A DNA stretch of 49,791 nt from UBA993 sp964389365 (GTDB lineage: Bacteria; Bacillota; Dethiobacteria; DTU022). Of this stretch, positions 26,130 to 35,036 are shown in pieces. The notes beneath the pieces were generated by a model. The model did not search any database and was not told the DNA's origin. It saw only the letters and a list, made by a program, of their open reading frames with translations. Location: positions 1-49,791 of the forward strand of contig CAYMDO010000015.1 in the NCBI GenBank assembly GCA_964389365.1. Direction: 5' to 3'. Position 1 is the first letter of the stretch. Each line of letters begins with the position of its first letter. The position numbers were made by a program, and so were the translations under genes.

Positions 26130-26284
26130 GCTTTTCAGGTGTCTAAAGACTTAATAAGGGAAGCCGGTACAAGTCCGGCGCGGTCCCGCCACTGTAAGTG
26201 GGATGTGCTTCCTGAGGCCACTGGTTAGTTAACCGGGAAGGCTGGAGGCGCTGTGAACACGAGCCAGGAGACCTGCCTGACAAC
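26130..26284 (+). ncRNA. Cobalamin (B12) riboswitch
   Basis: The aptamer shows the conserved cobalamin-riboswitch elements in order: GGGAAGCCGGT-type P3 start, the core GCCACTG (26199-26205 region), GGGAAGGC before P6, and the 3' B12-box GAGCCAGGAGACCTGCC (26261-26277). It lies between the promoter at 26080 and btuF, with its expression platform ending in the terminator at 26367. Binding of adenosylcobalamin would reduce expression of the uptake and salvage operon. Exact ends are approximate. Confidence 0.93.
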
Positions 26285-26366
26285 GCGCGCTTAACCCCTT
26301 CGGGCGAGAGGGTAAAGCGGGGTACTGGCCACGTTTTACCGTGGTCTTATTATTTGGAACCACTCC

Positions 26367-26405
26367 AAGCTCCTGCTTTCCTGCAAGGGAAGAAGGAGCT
26401 TTTTG
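26367..26405 (+). terminator. Riboswitch expression-platform terminator
   Basis: AGCTCCT (26368-26374) pairs with AGGAGCT (26394-26400), with further pairing inside, and is followed by TTTTT. It lies 60 bases before the btuF start. A second small hairpin, CCACG with CGTGG (about 26330-26345), and a CCCT/AGGG stem near 26296-26313 sit between aptamer and terminator and could form the alternative structure. Confidence 0.75.
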
Positions 26406-26463
26406 CCGGTTTATGATGTTAAAAACAAAAAAATCAAATGTATTGGACAGGAGAGGATTTGAA

Positions 26464-27447
26464 ATGAACAAAAAACTTTATTTAGCACTATTTCTGCTTT
26501 TCATGGCAGCAATGTTGATCGGAGGCTGCGGGCAGGCTTCCGGGCCGGAAGGCGAAGAGGGGCAAGCAGAGCTGCTGCAATCCGGAACAGGGGACTCAAT
26601 AACAGTAACGGATCAAATGGGACGGGAAGTTGTTATCGACGGTATCCCACAGAGTATTGTTTCCCTATCGCCAAGTAATACTGAGATTGCCTTTGCGCTG
26701 GGCCTTGCCGAGCGCATTGTGGGCGTAACCGAGTATTGCAATTACCCTCCCGAAGCGCAGGAGAAAGAAATTATCGGCGGTTTTGCCACTCCCAATATTG
26801 AAAGGATCGTCGAGCTTGAGCCAGACTTGGTTCTTGCTTCCACAATTCATGAAGAGGCTGTTACCCGGTTTGAGGCACTCGGTATTCCGGTGCTGGTTAT
26901 TGAATCAGCTTCATTGGCCGAACTGCTTGACAATATTTCCCTGATCGCGGAGCTGACCGGCGCTACCGGTAAAGGAGATGTGCTGACCGCCTCCATGCAG
27001 AGCCGTATAAGTGCAGTGGAGAGGCAGGTTGCCTCGATTCCCGAAGCTGACAGGGTCAGGGTCTATTATGAAGTTTACTCAGATCCGCTGATGAGTGCCG
27101 GCAGGCCGGCTTTTATCAACGAGATCATTAGCCTGGCCGGCGGTATTAATATTTTTGCTGACCTTGATGAGAGCTACCCGCAAATAAGCGCCGAGGTGGT
27201 CGCCGAAAGGCAGCCCCATGTGATTCTATTTCCTGATTATCACGGCACCGCCGAATTGGTGCTTGAATCGATGGTTAATCGTCCCGGCTGGTCTGCTATT
27301 CCGGCAGTTACGGCACGTAAGGTTTTTTCTGCATCAGATGATGTCTTTGCCCGGCCCGGCCCGCGGGTAGTGGAGGCAGTTGAAGAAGCGGCCAGGCTAT
27401 TTTACCCGGATCTGTTTAGTCATGATAACTGCTACTCCTGCGAATAA
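26464..27447 (+). CDS. btuF: Corrinoid ABC transporter substrate-binding lipoprotein
   Basis: Binds cobalamin or cobinamide outside the membrane and delivers it to BtuCD. Lipoprotein signal peptide with lipobox LIGGC (Cys about residue 22). The BtuF/FepB-type fold shows DQMGREVVIDGIPQSIVSL, then SNTEIAFALGL, GGFATPNIERIVELEPDLVL and the C-terminal FARPGPRVVEAVEE. The frame is open back into the riboswitch, but ATG 26464 has GAGGA at good spacing and begins the signal peptide. First gene of the riboswitch-controlled operon, so corrinoid is the most likely ligand rather than a siderophore. Confidence 0.92.
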   Translation: MNKKLYLALFLLFMAAMLIGGCGQASGPEGEEGQAELLQSGTGDSITVTDQMGREVVIDGIPQSIVSLSPSNTEIAFALGLAERIVGVTEYCNYPPEAQEKEIIGGFATPNIERIVELEPDLVLASTIHEEAVTRFEALGIPVLVIESASLAELLDNISLIAELTGATGKGDVLTASMQSRISAVERQVASIPEADRVRVYYEVYSDPLMSAGRPAFINEIISLAGGINIFADLDESYPQISAEVVAERQPHVILFPDYHGTAELVLESMVNRPGWSAIPAVTARKVFSASDDVFARPGPRVVEAVEEAARLFYPDLFSHDNCYSCE

Positions 27448-27479
27448 TGGCAGTTAGAAAAGTTCAGGCAGGGAATTAG

Positions 27480-28571
27480 ATGGCCGGCAGTATTGCAGAA
27501 AAAAAAATACAACTCAATGCCTTGAAATATACGCAACCCTTGTTATTGGTTGTGCTGGTTCTGCTGCTTTTTTTTGTCGCCCTGACGGCAATGATTTGGG
27601 GGGCAGTGGCAATCGGCTGGAAGAATGTTTTTATTATTCTTTTTGATGCCCTGCCCTTCTGCCGGTCGGAAACGACTGCCGGTATTGCACCTGTTTACAA
27701 GGATATTCTGCTGCAAATCAGGGTGCCGCGGGTGCTCCTGGCGGCGGCGGTCGGCAGTTCCCTGGCGGTTTCAGGAGCTGTTTTCCAGGGTCTTTTCCGC
27801 AATCCGATGGCTGATCCCTACGTAATCGGGATTTCTTCCGGCTCCGCCCTTGGTGCAGTATTTGCCATGCTCGGTGGGTACAGCCTGACAGTAGGTGGTT
27901 TTGGAGCGGTACCCCTCTTTGCATTTTTTGGCGGTTTGGCGACCATTCTGCTGGTATACGGTATGGCCCGGGTCGGGCGGGCGGTACCGGTCATGACCTT
28001 ACTGCTGGCCGGGATTGCGGCCAGCGCCTTTTTATCTGCGCTGGTATCGCTTTTGACTTACTTTGCAGGGGAACAGCTGCACCGGGTGATCTTCTGGCTG
28101 ATGGGAGGGTTAAGCGGCGCAACCTGGATGCAGGTAAAGGTGATGCTTCCTTATGCCCTTATTGGTTATCTTTCTGTCAGTATTTTCTCCCGGGAACTGA
28201 ATGCGATGCTGTTGGGAGAAGAGACGGCCAGCCACCTCGGGGTTGACACGGAGAAAGTAAAAAAAATTCTGCTGGCCGGAGCATCGCTGCTTGTTGCGGC
28301 TGCGGTATCAACCAGTGGTATTATCGGTTTCGTCGGCCTGGTTGTGCCACATTTTGTCCGCCTGGTAGCCGGGCCTGATCACCGCTTTCTGATTCCTGCT
28401 TCTGCCCTGCTCGGTGGATCGCTGCTAATAGCTACCGATATGGTTGCCCGGGTGGTTGTAGCCCCGGCAGAATTGCCGGTTGGCATCATTACCGCCCTGA
28501 TCGGCGCGCCGCTCTTTATTTACCTGCTGAAAAAAAGGCGAAAGCTGCGCTATTTCGGGGGAGGGGGATAA
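27480..28571 (+). CDS. btuC: Corrinoid ABC transporter permease
   Basis: FecCD/BtuC-type permease with about ten membrane segments. Family segments are RVPRVLLAAAVGSSLAVSGA, GLFRNPMADPYVIGISSGSA (split across the motif), GEETASHLGVDTEKVK as the ATPase-coupling loop, and GFVGLVVPHFVRLVAGPDHR, a highly conserved motif. The 363-residue length includes a longer N-terminal region. Located between btuF and btuD with 2 bases before btuD. Confidence 0.93.
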   Translation: MAGSIAEKKIQLNALKYTQPLLLVVLVLLLFFVALTAMIWGAVAIGWKNVFIILFDALPFCRSETTAGIAPVYKDILLQIRVPRVLLAAAVGSSLAVSGAVFQGLFRNPMADPYVIGISSGSALGAVFAMLGGYSLTVGGFGAVPLFAFFGGLATILLVYGMARVGRAVPVMTLLLAGIAASAFLSALVSLLTYFAGEQLHRVIFWLMGGLSGATWMQVKVMLPYALIGYLSVSIFSRELNAMLLGEETASHLGVDTEKVKKILLAGASLLVAAAVSTSGIIGFVGLVVPHFVRLVAGPDHRFLIPASALLGGSLLIATDMVARVVVAPAELPVGIITALIGAPLFIYLLKKRRKLRYFGGGG

Positions 28572-28573
28572 AA

Positions 28574-29851
28574 ATGGGCCTGACGATCGATGTGCACGGC
28601 CTGAAGGTGGCCTATGATTCCATCCCCGTGCTCGACGGCACCGAATTTTGCGTTAACCGCGGCGATCTCGTAGCCCTGCTTGGCGCCAATGGCGCCGGAA
28701 AGTCGACTCTGCTGCGTTGTATCAGCCGTGTTTTGCGTCCGGCGGGTGGTCAGATTTTACTCGACGGGCAGGAGCTGAATCGGCTCAGCAGCCGGGAGTC
28801 CGCCCGCCTCATGGCTGTGGTACCCCAGGAGACTGCCTCTGACTTTGATTTTACTGTTGAAGACATTGTTATGATGGGTCGGTTTCCCTACCTGACCCGG
28901 TTTCGAAAAGAAGGCCGCCATGACCGTGAAGTGGTGCGCAGATCTATGGAAATGACCGGGGTTACCCACCTGGCGGAACGTTCAATCGCACAACTCAGCG
29001 GTGGGGAAAAACAGCGGGTGGTGATGGCCCGAGCCGTGGCCCAGCAGCCTGAAGTGCTGCTGCTGGATGAGCCGACTGCTAACCTGGATATCGGCTACCA
29101 ATCAATGCTGCTTGAGTTGGCCTCCCGCCTGAACCGTGAAGAAGGAGTGACAGTGATGGCTGCTATTCACGATATTAACCTGTCAGTTCACCATTTCAAC
29201 CGTTTCATACTGTTGGCCGGGGGCCGCGTGTTGGCTGCCGGCAGGGCTGATGAGGTGATCACAGCCGAAAATATTCGCAAATCTTACGGGGTGCCGGCGA
29301 CAACTTTCCGCCACCCCTTGCACGGGGTGCTTCAGGTGAGTGTAGTCCGGAGCGACGAAGCCAGGATTGCCGTAAATAACGGCCCCCGGGTACATGTAAT
29401 CGGCGGTGGCGAAGAGGCGCTGCCCGTTTTGGAGCTGCTTTACCAAAAATGCTGCCGCCTCTCCATCGGACCTGTTTCCGCCCAGGACAGCAGCTGCCGG
29501 TATGCGCACTTTAACTCCCTTCCGGTGGTAATCGTGCCTCCTTTTTCTGCAATGACCCGGGAACACCGGGATGAACATTTAAAGCTTATGCGTGAAGCAG
29601 AGGCCATAGTGGTGCCGCCTATACCTTTCGGCGAGGGGAACCTGCCGCTCTTTGAAGAAGTTGAGGTCGCCCTGGAAGACGGGAAACCTCTCTACATGAT
29701 CGATATTGACGGGGTGCCGGATCGTGATTACAGCGGGGGCAAAGCGGTGGCGTTGCTCAGGCGGCTGCTGGAAAAAGGCGCATCATCGGTAGGTACGGTT
29801 GATGACCTGGCGATGGTTTTTGAGAGAGGCGGTGACGGGCATGATAAATGA
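28574..29851 (+). CDS. btuD: Corrinoid ABC transporter ATPase with C-terminal extra domain
   Basis: Energises BtuC. The first 255 residues are a complete FecE/BtuD-type ATPase: Walker A GANGAGKST (about 35-43), signature LSGGEKQR, Walker B VLLLDEPTANLD and the switch His in AAIHDIN. A further 170 residues follow, beginning near NGPRVHVIGGGEEALPVLEL, that are not part of normal ABC ATPases. They resemble a Rossmann-like fold by pattern (glycine-rich strand-loop, IVVPPIPFGEGNLPLFEE). The role of this extension is unknown. ATG 28574 follows GGGGGAT. The 3' end overlaps cobU by 11 bases. Confidence 0.9.
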   Translation: MGLTIDVHGLKVAYDSIPVLDGTEFCVNRGDLVALLGANGAGKSTLLRCISRVLRPAGGQILLDGQELNRLSSRESARLMAVVPQETASDFDFTVEDIVMMGRFPYLTRFRKEGRHDREVVRRSMEMTGVTHLAERSIAQLSGGEKQRVVMARAVAQQPEVLLLDEPTANLDIGYQSMLLELASRLNREEGVTVMAAIHDINLSVHHFNRFILLAGGRVLAAGRADEVITAENIRKSYGVPATTFRHPLHGVLQVSVVRSDEARIAVNNGPRVHVIGGGEEALPVLELLYQKCCRLSIGPVSAQDSSCRYAHFNSLPVVIVPPFSAMTREHRDEHLKLMREAEAIVVPPIPFGEGNLPLFEEVEVALEDGKPLYMIDIDGVPDRDYSGGKAVALLRRLLEKGASSVGTVDDLAMVFERGGDGHDK

Positions 29852-30440
29852 CAGGGCAGGCAGGCATTTGATCCTGATTACAGGCGGGGTGCGCAGCGGT
29901 AAGAGCACCTTTGCCGAACGCCTGGCCGGTGAAAACAACAGGCCTTATATTTACCTGGCTACAGCCCGGGTGGATGACGAAGCAATGCGTGAGAGAGTCT
30001 CCCGCCATCAAAGCCGCCGCCCTGACACTGTGCAAACGGTGGAGGAACCGCTGGAGCCGCACCTGGTTCTTGAGCGGGAAGGGAAGGCTGGTAAAGTGAT
30101 CCTGGTTGATTGCCTGACACTTTTACTCAGCAACCGTTTTTTGGCTGATATTGACCGGCATGGAGCCATCAGGAACGGGGAAGATATATTTGCCGATGAA
30201 CTGTTGTTGGAGGAAGCTGCCGGCCGGGCCCTTGAATATGTAAGATTCTTTGCTGAAACCGCCGGTAAGTCGAAGGCCGAAATAATCGTGGTTACCAATG
30301 AGGTTGGAATGGGGGTAGTTCCCGAATATCCCGTTGGCCGTGTTTACCGGGATCTTTCAGGCCGGGCCAACCAGTTGATGGCGCAGGCGGCTGACCAGGT
30401 ATGGTTTGTAGTATGCGGCTTGTCCCAGCGGTTTAAATAG
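29841..30440 (+). CDS. cobU: Adenosylcobinamide kinase/guanylyltransferase
   Basis: Bifunctional enzyme of cobalamin salvage: phosphorylates adenosylcobinamide and then attaches GMP. P-loop GGVRSGKSTFAERL, the guanylated-histidine region RVSRHQSRRP, the VDCLTLLLSN core and TNEVGMGVVPEYPVGR with DLSGRANQ near the C-terminus are all diagnostic. ATG 29841 overlaps the btuD end; the frame opens at 29799 but the extra residues do not match. Ends with TAG. A 193-base gap with no gene follows before cobS. Confidence 0.94.
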   Translation: MINDRAGRHLILITGGVRSGKSTFAERLAGENNRPYIYLATARVDDEAMRERVSRHQSRRPDTVQTVEEPLEPHLVLEREGKAGKVILVDCLTLLLSNRFLADIDRHGAIRNGEDIFADELLLEEAAGRALEYVRFFAETAGKSKAEIIVVTNEVGMGVVPEYPVGRVYRDLSGRANQLMAQAADQVWFVVCGLSQRFK

Positions 30441-30633
30441 AGGGAAAGCACTCGTTTTGACGGCTGTTGCTGTGGCGTCGGCATCGGTTTCTCTGGTTGG
30501 CGATCCAACCTGGGTGCAGCCGTGGATAGAATCGTTTCCGGGTTCAGCCTGTTTTAGGAAAAATTTGACTGCCTGTTATCCTGCTCATGCTTGGCCCGCC
30601 CTGCGGATTACTGCAGCTGGAGGCTGGTAAATT

Positions 30634-31455
30634 TTGAAAAACTTATTCCGGGCGCTGGCTTTTCTGACAATCATTCCCCTTCCTTTTGTCTCTTTCGAGC
30701 AGGGGGAAAAAAACCTGGCTGATTCTGCCGCGGCTTTTCCGCTTGCCGGAGCGGTGATTGGTCTGATCCAGGCGATTTTAGCCGCTTTGCTGCTCCGTGT
30801 TTTTCCGCCTGCCCCCGTGGCGGTTCTAATCCTAGCCGCCGGGTTTTTCCTGACCCGCGGCCTTCATGCCGATGGTCTTGCTGATACGGCAGACGGCCTA
30901 ATCGGTGTTACCGATCGCGAAAAATCTTTTAAGGCGATGGCTGACAGCGCTATCGGGGTAATGGGCGCAGTAGTGCTGTTGCTCTTTTACCTGCTTAAAT
31001 TTACCTTGCTCAGCGCTGCCGGAAAGCTATTTATACCGGTAGCCGCCTTTTTTATGCCGCTGGCGGGTCGCTGGGCAATTGTGCTGGCCGGCTCACTCTC
31101 GCAGCCGGTTTTTGACCGTGGTATGGGCGATCTTTTCCTGCGCAGTCTCGGGTTGGTTCAGCTGTTTAAAGCGTCTCTCGGGGCGTTGCTGATCCTGGCC
31201 CTAGCTTTCTTCGGGTTGCCTCCGCTGACCACACCCGTGGCCTTAGGAATGGTGGCGGCACTACTTTGCGGGGTGCTCCTGACCTGTTACGCGACCCGGC
31301 GGCTAGGTGGCCTGACCGGCGATATCCTTGGGGCGGTAAGCGAGTTGGGAGAGCTTGGATTTTTAGTGATATTTTACTTGTTTTTTAGTCACGGCCCCTA
31401 TGCGGCAGCAATAAAAATGGCGGTGGCTTCTTTGTTCTCATTTTTTCTGGGTTAA
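30634..31455 (+). CDS. cobS: Adenosylcobinamide-GDP ribazoletransferase (cobalamin synthase)
   Basis: Integral membrane enzyme that joins adenosylcobinamide-GDP to alpha-ribazole. Motifs include FLTIIPLP at the N-terminus, then FLTRGLHADGLADTADGL with the catalytic acidic pair, LKFTLLSA, and the C-terminal LGGLTGDILGAVSELGEL. TTG 30634 with GGAGG upstream is the start; the 273-residue length is normal. The 202 bases that follow, up to cobQ, hold no gene I can recognise. Confidence 0.94.
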   Translation: MKNLFRALAFLTIIPLPFVSFEQGEKNLADSAAAFPLAGAVIGLIQAILAALLLRVFPPAPVAVLILAAGFFLTRGLHADGLADTADGLIGVTDREKSFKAMADSAIGVMGAVVLLLFYLLKFTLLSAAGKLFIPVAAFFMPLAGRWAIVLAGSLSQPVFDRGMGDLFLRSLGLVQLFKASLGALLILALAFFGLPPLTTPVALGMVAALLCGVLLTCYATRRLGGLTGDILGAVSELGELGFLVIFYLFFSHGPYAAAIKMAVASLFSFFLG

Positions 31456-31657
31456 AGGGATAGATCCTGAAATCAAGGTGGGGTTTACCCAGCCAGCCAT
31501 GGCGTATACGGTTCGGCCAACCAGACGGGCCCCGACCATTACTGCTCAAGCTTAACCGCGCGAAGGCTGGTGGAAAGCGCGTAACTGGTTAAAGATTATT
31601 AAACAGCAGCCGGCTGCAGGGCGGAGTTGAAACTGCTTTGCAGCCTGAGAGGGATGA

Positions 31658-33175
31658 ATGATGGGTAGTTACTGTTTAATGATTCAGGGAACGGCTTCTT
31701 CAGTTGGCAAGAGTTTGCTCTGCGCCGCTCTCTGCCGGATTCTGAAACAGGATGGATACAGGGTTGCCCCGTTCAAATCGCAGAATATGGCTCTTAACTC
31801 CTTTGTCACATACGACGGGCTGGAGATGGGGCGGGCCCAGGTAATGCAGGCCGAAGCGGCCGGGATTGAACCCGCGGTTGAAATGAACCCGGTGCTTTTA
31901 AAGCCGACATCAGACCAGGGTTCACAGGTAGTGGTGATGGGCCGGCCGACCGGTATTATGGATGCTTTTGAATACTTAAAATGGAAAGAAAATTTATGGC
32001 CGGTAATCGACGAAGCGTACTATAAGCTAAAAAATAAACATGACATTATCGTGATCGAAGGTGCCGGCAGCCCCGCAGAAATCAACTTAATGCAAAGCGA
32101 CCTGGTAAACATGGGGTTGGCTAAAAGGTTTAAGGCCCCGGTTTTGCTGGTCGGCGATATTGACCGAGGGGGAGTTTTTGCCTCACTTTACGGTACTTCA
32201 GCCCTGCTCAACAAAAGGGAGCGGGTCCTGCTTAAAGGCATGATCATCAACAAGTTTCGCGGCGATCCCAAAGTGCTGGAGCCCGGCCTGCAAGCGCTCG
32301 AAAAGCTGACTTCACTGCCGGTGCTGGGGGTGGTGCCGATGTTGAAGCTGAGACTTGATGATGAAGACAGCGTGACTGAGCGCTTTAACAGGCGCTCCGG
32401 TCAGGGAGATCTGAAAGTGCAGGTTCTGCTGCTGCCGCTGATCTCCAACTTTACGGACTTCAACCCCTTTGAACTTTTCGATGATGTCAACCTTTCATAT
32501 GTCCGTGAAGTTGCGGAACTGGATGCCCCCGATCTGCTGATCCTGCCGGGTTCAAAAAATACGATTGAGGACCTGCTTTTTTTGCGGGAAAAAGGCTGGG
32601 AAGAGCCTTTGCGCCAGTATGTCTCCGGAGGTGGGCTTTTAATTGGCATTAGCGGCGGTTTCCAGATGCTGGGCCGGCGAATTTTAAATCCTCACCGGGT
32701 GGAAAGCAGCCTGCCGGAAATAGACGGGTTAGGTTTCCTGGATTTTGAAACAGTAATGGAGCGAGAAAAAGAAAGCAGGCAGGTTGATGCGCTCTGGCAA
32801 TATAATGAGTCAATTTATTTTTCGCAGCAGGAAGAAGAGCAGCTAATCAGGGGCTACGAGATTCACATGGGCAGGACTGAATACGGGCCGGTAGAACACC
32901 CGTTTTTTGTGCGCACCACGGGCCTGGGCGAAGGAGCCATCAACGCAGCGGGCAATGTTTTCGGAACCTGCCTGCACGGTATTTTCGATAACCTGTCCTG
33001 GACCGCCGGCCTGCTGAACGCGGTACGGCGCAGGCGGAGCCTGCCGGAGAAGAACAACCTTCTGCCGGACACGTACCGTGAATACAAAGAACGGGATTAT
33101 GACAGCCTGGCGGCAGTGGTACGTGAAAGCCTCGACATGGGCCGAATAATGCGGATCATCAGCCGAACCCACTAA
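31658..33175 (+). CDS. cobQ: Cobyric acid synthase (serine at nucleophile elbow)
   Basis: Amidates adenosylcobyrinic acid diamide at four side chains. The N-terminal P-loop-like domain has QGTASSVGKSLLCAALCR and DIDRGGVFASLYGT. The C-terminal class I glutamine-amidotransferase-like domain ends with GTCLHGIFDN (catalytic His). However, the nucleophile elbow reads LLIGISGGFQMLG: residue 332 is Ser (AGC 32651-32653), where CobQ/CbiP proteins normally have Cys (GICGGFQML). The gene is otherwise intact at 505 residues. ATG 31658 follows GAGAGGGATGA; ATG 31661 is equally possible. In the salvage operon between cobS and cobT. Confidence 0.9.
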   Translation: MMGSYCLMIQGTASSVGKSLLCAALCRILKQDGYRVAPFKSQNMALNSFVTYDGLEMGRAQVMQAEAAGIEPAVEMNPVLLKPTSDQGSQVVVMGRPTGIMDAFEYLKWKENLWPVIDEAYYKLKNKHDIIVIEGAGSPAEINLMQSDLVNMGLAKRFKAPVLLVGDIDRGGVFASLYGTSALLNKRERVLLKGMIINKFRGDPKVLEPGLQALEKLTSLPVLGVVPMLKLRLDDEDSVTERFNRRSGQGDLKVQVLLLPLISNFTDFNPFELFDDVNLSYVREVAELDAPDLLILPGSKNTIEDLLFLREKGWEEPLRQYVSGGGLLIGISGGFQMLGRRILNPHRVESSLPEIDGLGFLDFETVMEREKESRQVDALWQYNESIYFSQQEEEQLIRGYEIHMGRTEYGPVEHPFFVRTTGLGEGAINAAGNVFGTCLHGIFDNLSWTAGLLNAVRRRRSLPEKNNLLPDTYREYKERDYDSLAAVVRESLDMGRIMRIISRTH

Positions 33176-33276
33176 AACTTGAACATCAACCGGGCACTCT
33201 CCCGCTTTGAGGATCAAGATTAGGCGCCGCGGCTTTCTTTCAATAAATTACCTGTACAGGAAAGGGGTTATAAAGT

Positions 33277-34389
33277 ATGGAAAAGATCAAAGTTTTGGAG
33301 CAAAAACTGCAGAAAATAATTACAGCTGTTAAGCCGCTTGATAAAGGGGCGATGTATAAGGCCCGGGCGCGGGTTGATATTTTGACCAAGCCGCTTGGCA
33401 GCCTCGGCCGAATGGAAGACCTGGGTGTACAATTGGCCGGGATATATGGCGATCTTTTCCCGGTCGAAGCAGGAAAGCGGGTAGTGGTAATGGCTGCCGA
33501 CCACGGGGTGACAGAAGAAGGCGTCAGCGCTTATCCGTCCGAGGTAACAGCCCAGATGACAGCCAATTTTGCAGCCGGGGGTGCCGCGATTAATGTTTTA
33601 GGGCGCCTGGGCAAGGTGGAAGTGGTAGTGGTTGACGTTGGCATTAAAGTGGATACAGACCTGCCTGGTGTGAAAAAGGTCAGGATTAAAAACGGTACCG
33701 ACAACTTCCGCCGCCGGGCTGCGATGACACGCTGTGAGGCTCTGCAGGCGCTGCTGGCCGGTGTTGGTTGCGCCGAGGAAGCATTTGCAGCCGGGATAAA
33801 AATACTGGCAACCGGCGAAATGGGGATAGGCAATACAACAGCCAGCAGCGCGCTGATGGCCGCCCTGACCGGATATGACGTGTCGCTTGTAGTCGGCCGC
33901 GGTACCGGTTTAGATGACCGTAAACTGCTGCATAAAAAGCAGGTGGTGGAAGAGGCCCTTGATTTTCATGGCCTCAGCGGTGGACAGGCAGAGCCGATAG
34001 CTGCGCTCAGCATGGTAGGTGGCCTTGAGATAGCAGCTTTGGCCGGCCTGATCATCGGCGCAGCCGCGAAAAAAATGCCGATTGTGATCGACGGTTTCAT
34101 TTCCAGCACAGCAGCGCTGGCAGCGTTTAAAATTTGCCCGGAAGTCATCAATTACCTGATCCCTTCGCATCTTTCAGCCGAATCAGGTCATGCCCTGTTG
34201 ATGGATTACCTGAACCTGAAGCCCTACATAAATATGGGGATGCGCCTGGGCGAGGGAACCGGGGCGGTGCTGGCAATGCAGTTGGTTGAGGCTGCAGCCA
34301 GGGTGATCAGCGAAATGGCTACTTTTGAAAGTGCCCGGGTCAGCAATAAGGAAGAAGAACCATCATATGCCGAGCCGAAGGGGGAATAA
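33277..34389 (+). CDS. cobT: Nicotinate-nucleotide--dimethylbenzimidazole phosphoribosyltransferase
   Basis: Makes alpha-ribazole phosphate, the lower-ligand nucleotide. Motifs are TKPLGSLGRMEDLG, VVMAADHGVTEEGVSAYP, TGEMGIGNTTASSAL, VGRGTGLDD and NMGMRLGEGTGAVLAM with the catalytic Glu. 370 residues, slightly long at the C-terminus (charged tail). ATG 33277 follows AAAGGGG. The six bases to cobC indicate coupling. Confidence 0.95.
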   Translation: MEKIKVLEQKLQKIITAVKPLDKGAMYKARARVDILTKPLGSLGRMEDLGVQLAGIYGDLFPVEAGKRVVVMAADHGVTEEGVSAYPSEVTAQMTANFAAGGAAINVLGRLGKVEVVVVDVGIKVDTDLPGVKKVRIKNGTDNFRRRAAMTRCEALQALLAGVGCAEEAFAAGIKILATGEMGIGNTTASSALMAALTGYDVSLVVGRGTGLDDRKLLHKKQVVEEALDFHGLSGGQAEPIAALSMVGGLEIAALAGLIIGAAAKKMPIVIDGFISSTAALAAFKICPEVINYLIPSHLSAESGHALLMDYLNLKPYINMGMRLGEGTGAVLAMQLVEAAARVISEMATFESARVSNKEEEPSYAEPKGE

Positions 34390-34394
34390 TAAAG

Positions 34395-35036
34395 GTGGAA
34401 ATTTTTTTGATCCGACATGGGGAGACGGAATCAAATAAAGAACGCCGTTACCTTGGTTGGAGTGAATCGCCTCTTTCAGGGCTCGGATTGCGCCAGGCCG
34501 AGGCGGTCGGGAACTTTCTGGCTTCCCAGGGCATCGATGAGCTCTACTGCAGCGATCTGAAGCGTGCCCTGCATACGGCACGGGTGATCGGTGCGGGCTG
34601 CGGGCTGAAGCCGGTTATTACCCCGTTGCTGCGTGAAATTCATTTCGGACAGTGGGAGGGCCTTACGTTTGACGAAATAGAGAAAGAGTGGGGCAGCGCT
34701 ATCAGCCACTGGCTCGATGATCCCTTTCATAAAGAGGCGCCCGGGGGTGAATCGTTAAAAGATGTCTGTGACCGGATGAGAGAATTCCTGACAGCCGTTT
34801 CAGAAGTAGCCTCCGACGGAAAAAGGGTCGTGGCGGTTAGTCATGGCGGTTCGATCAGGGCTTTGCTTTATAACATTTTAAACCTTAAACACAGCGCTTT
34901 CTGGGATATTAAAATTGACAATGCATCGATCACCATGGTTCGGCGGACCGGGGCAGGATTTACTGTTGAATATTATAACCGCACCCACCATCTCGCTGGC
35001 GGCGGAAGCACGGGTGAAGAAACTGATGATCTATGA
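34395..35036 (+). CDS. cobC: Alpha-ribazole phosphatase (histidine phosphatase family)
   Basis: Removes the phosphate from alpha-ribazole-5'-phosphate or adenosylcobalamin phosphate. The phosphohistidine motif LIRHGETESN is at residues 5-14, GLRQAEAVGNFL follows, LREIHFGQWEGLTFDEIE is the CobC-typical segment, and the second catalytic His is in VSHGGSIRALL. GTG start at 34395, six bases after cobT. Position in the operon supports CobC over other phosphoglycerate-mutase-like phosphatases. Confidence 0.9.
   Translation: MEIFLIRHGETESNKERRYLGWSESPLSGLGLRQAEAVGNFLASQGIDELYCSDLKRALHTARVIGAGCGLKPVITPLLREIHFGQWEGLTFDEIEKEWGSAISHWLDDPFHKEAPGGESLKDVCDRMREFLTAVSEVASDGKRVVAVSHGGSIRALLYNILNLKHSAFWDIKIDNASITMVRRTGAGFTVEYYNRTHHLAGGGSTGEETDDL

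Noticed and set aside
26341..26463. Upstream extension of btuF into the riboswitch
   Set aside because: The added residues would be encoded by the terminator stem, and the lipoprotein signal peptide clearly starts at 26464.
30463..30632. Open frame in the cobU-cobS gap, and the apparent continuation of cobU after its TAG
   Set aside because: There is no start codon or ribosome site, and the residues show no family pattern; a TAG read-through of cobU would add an unrelated tail ending at another TAG.
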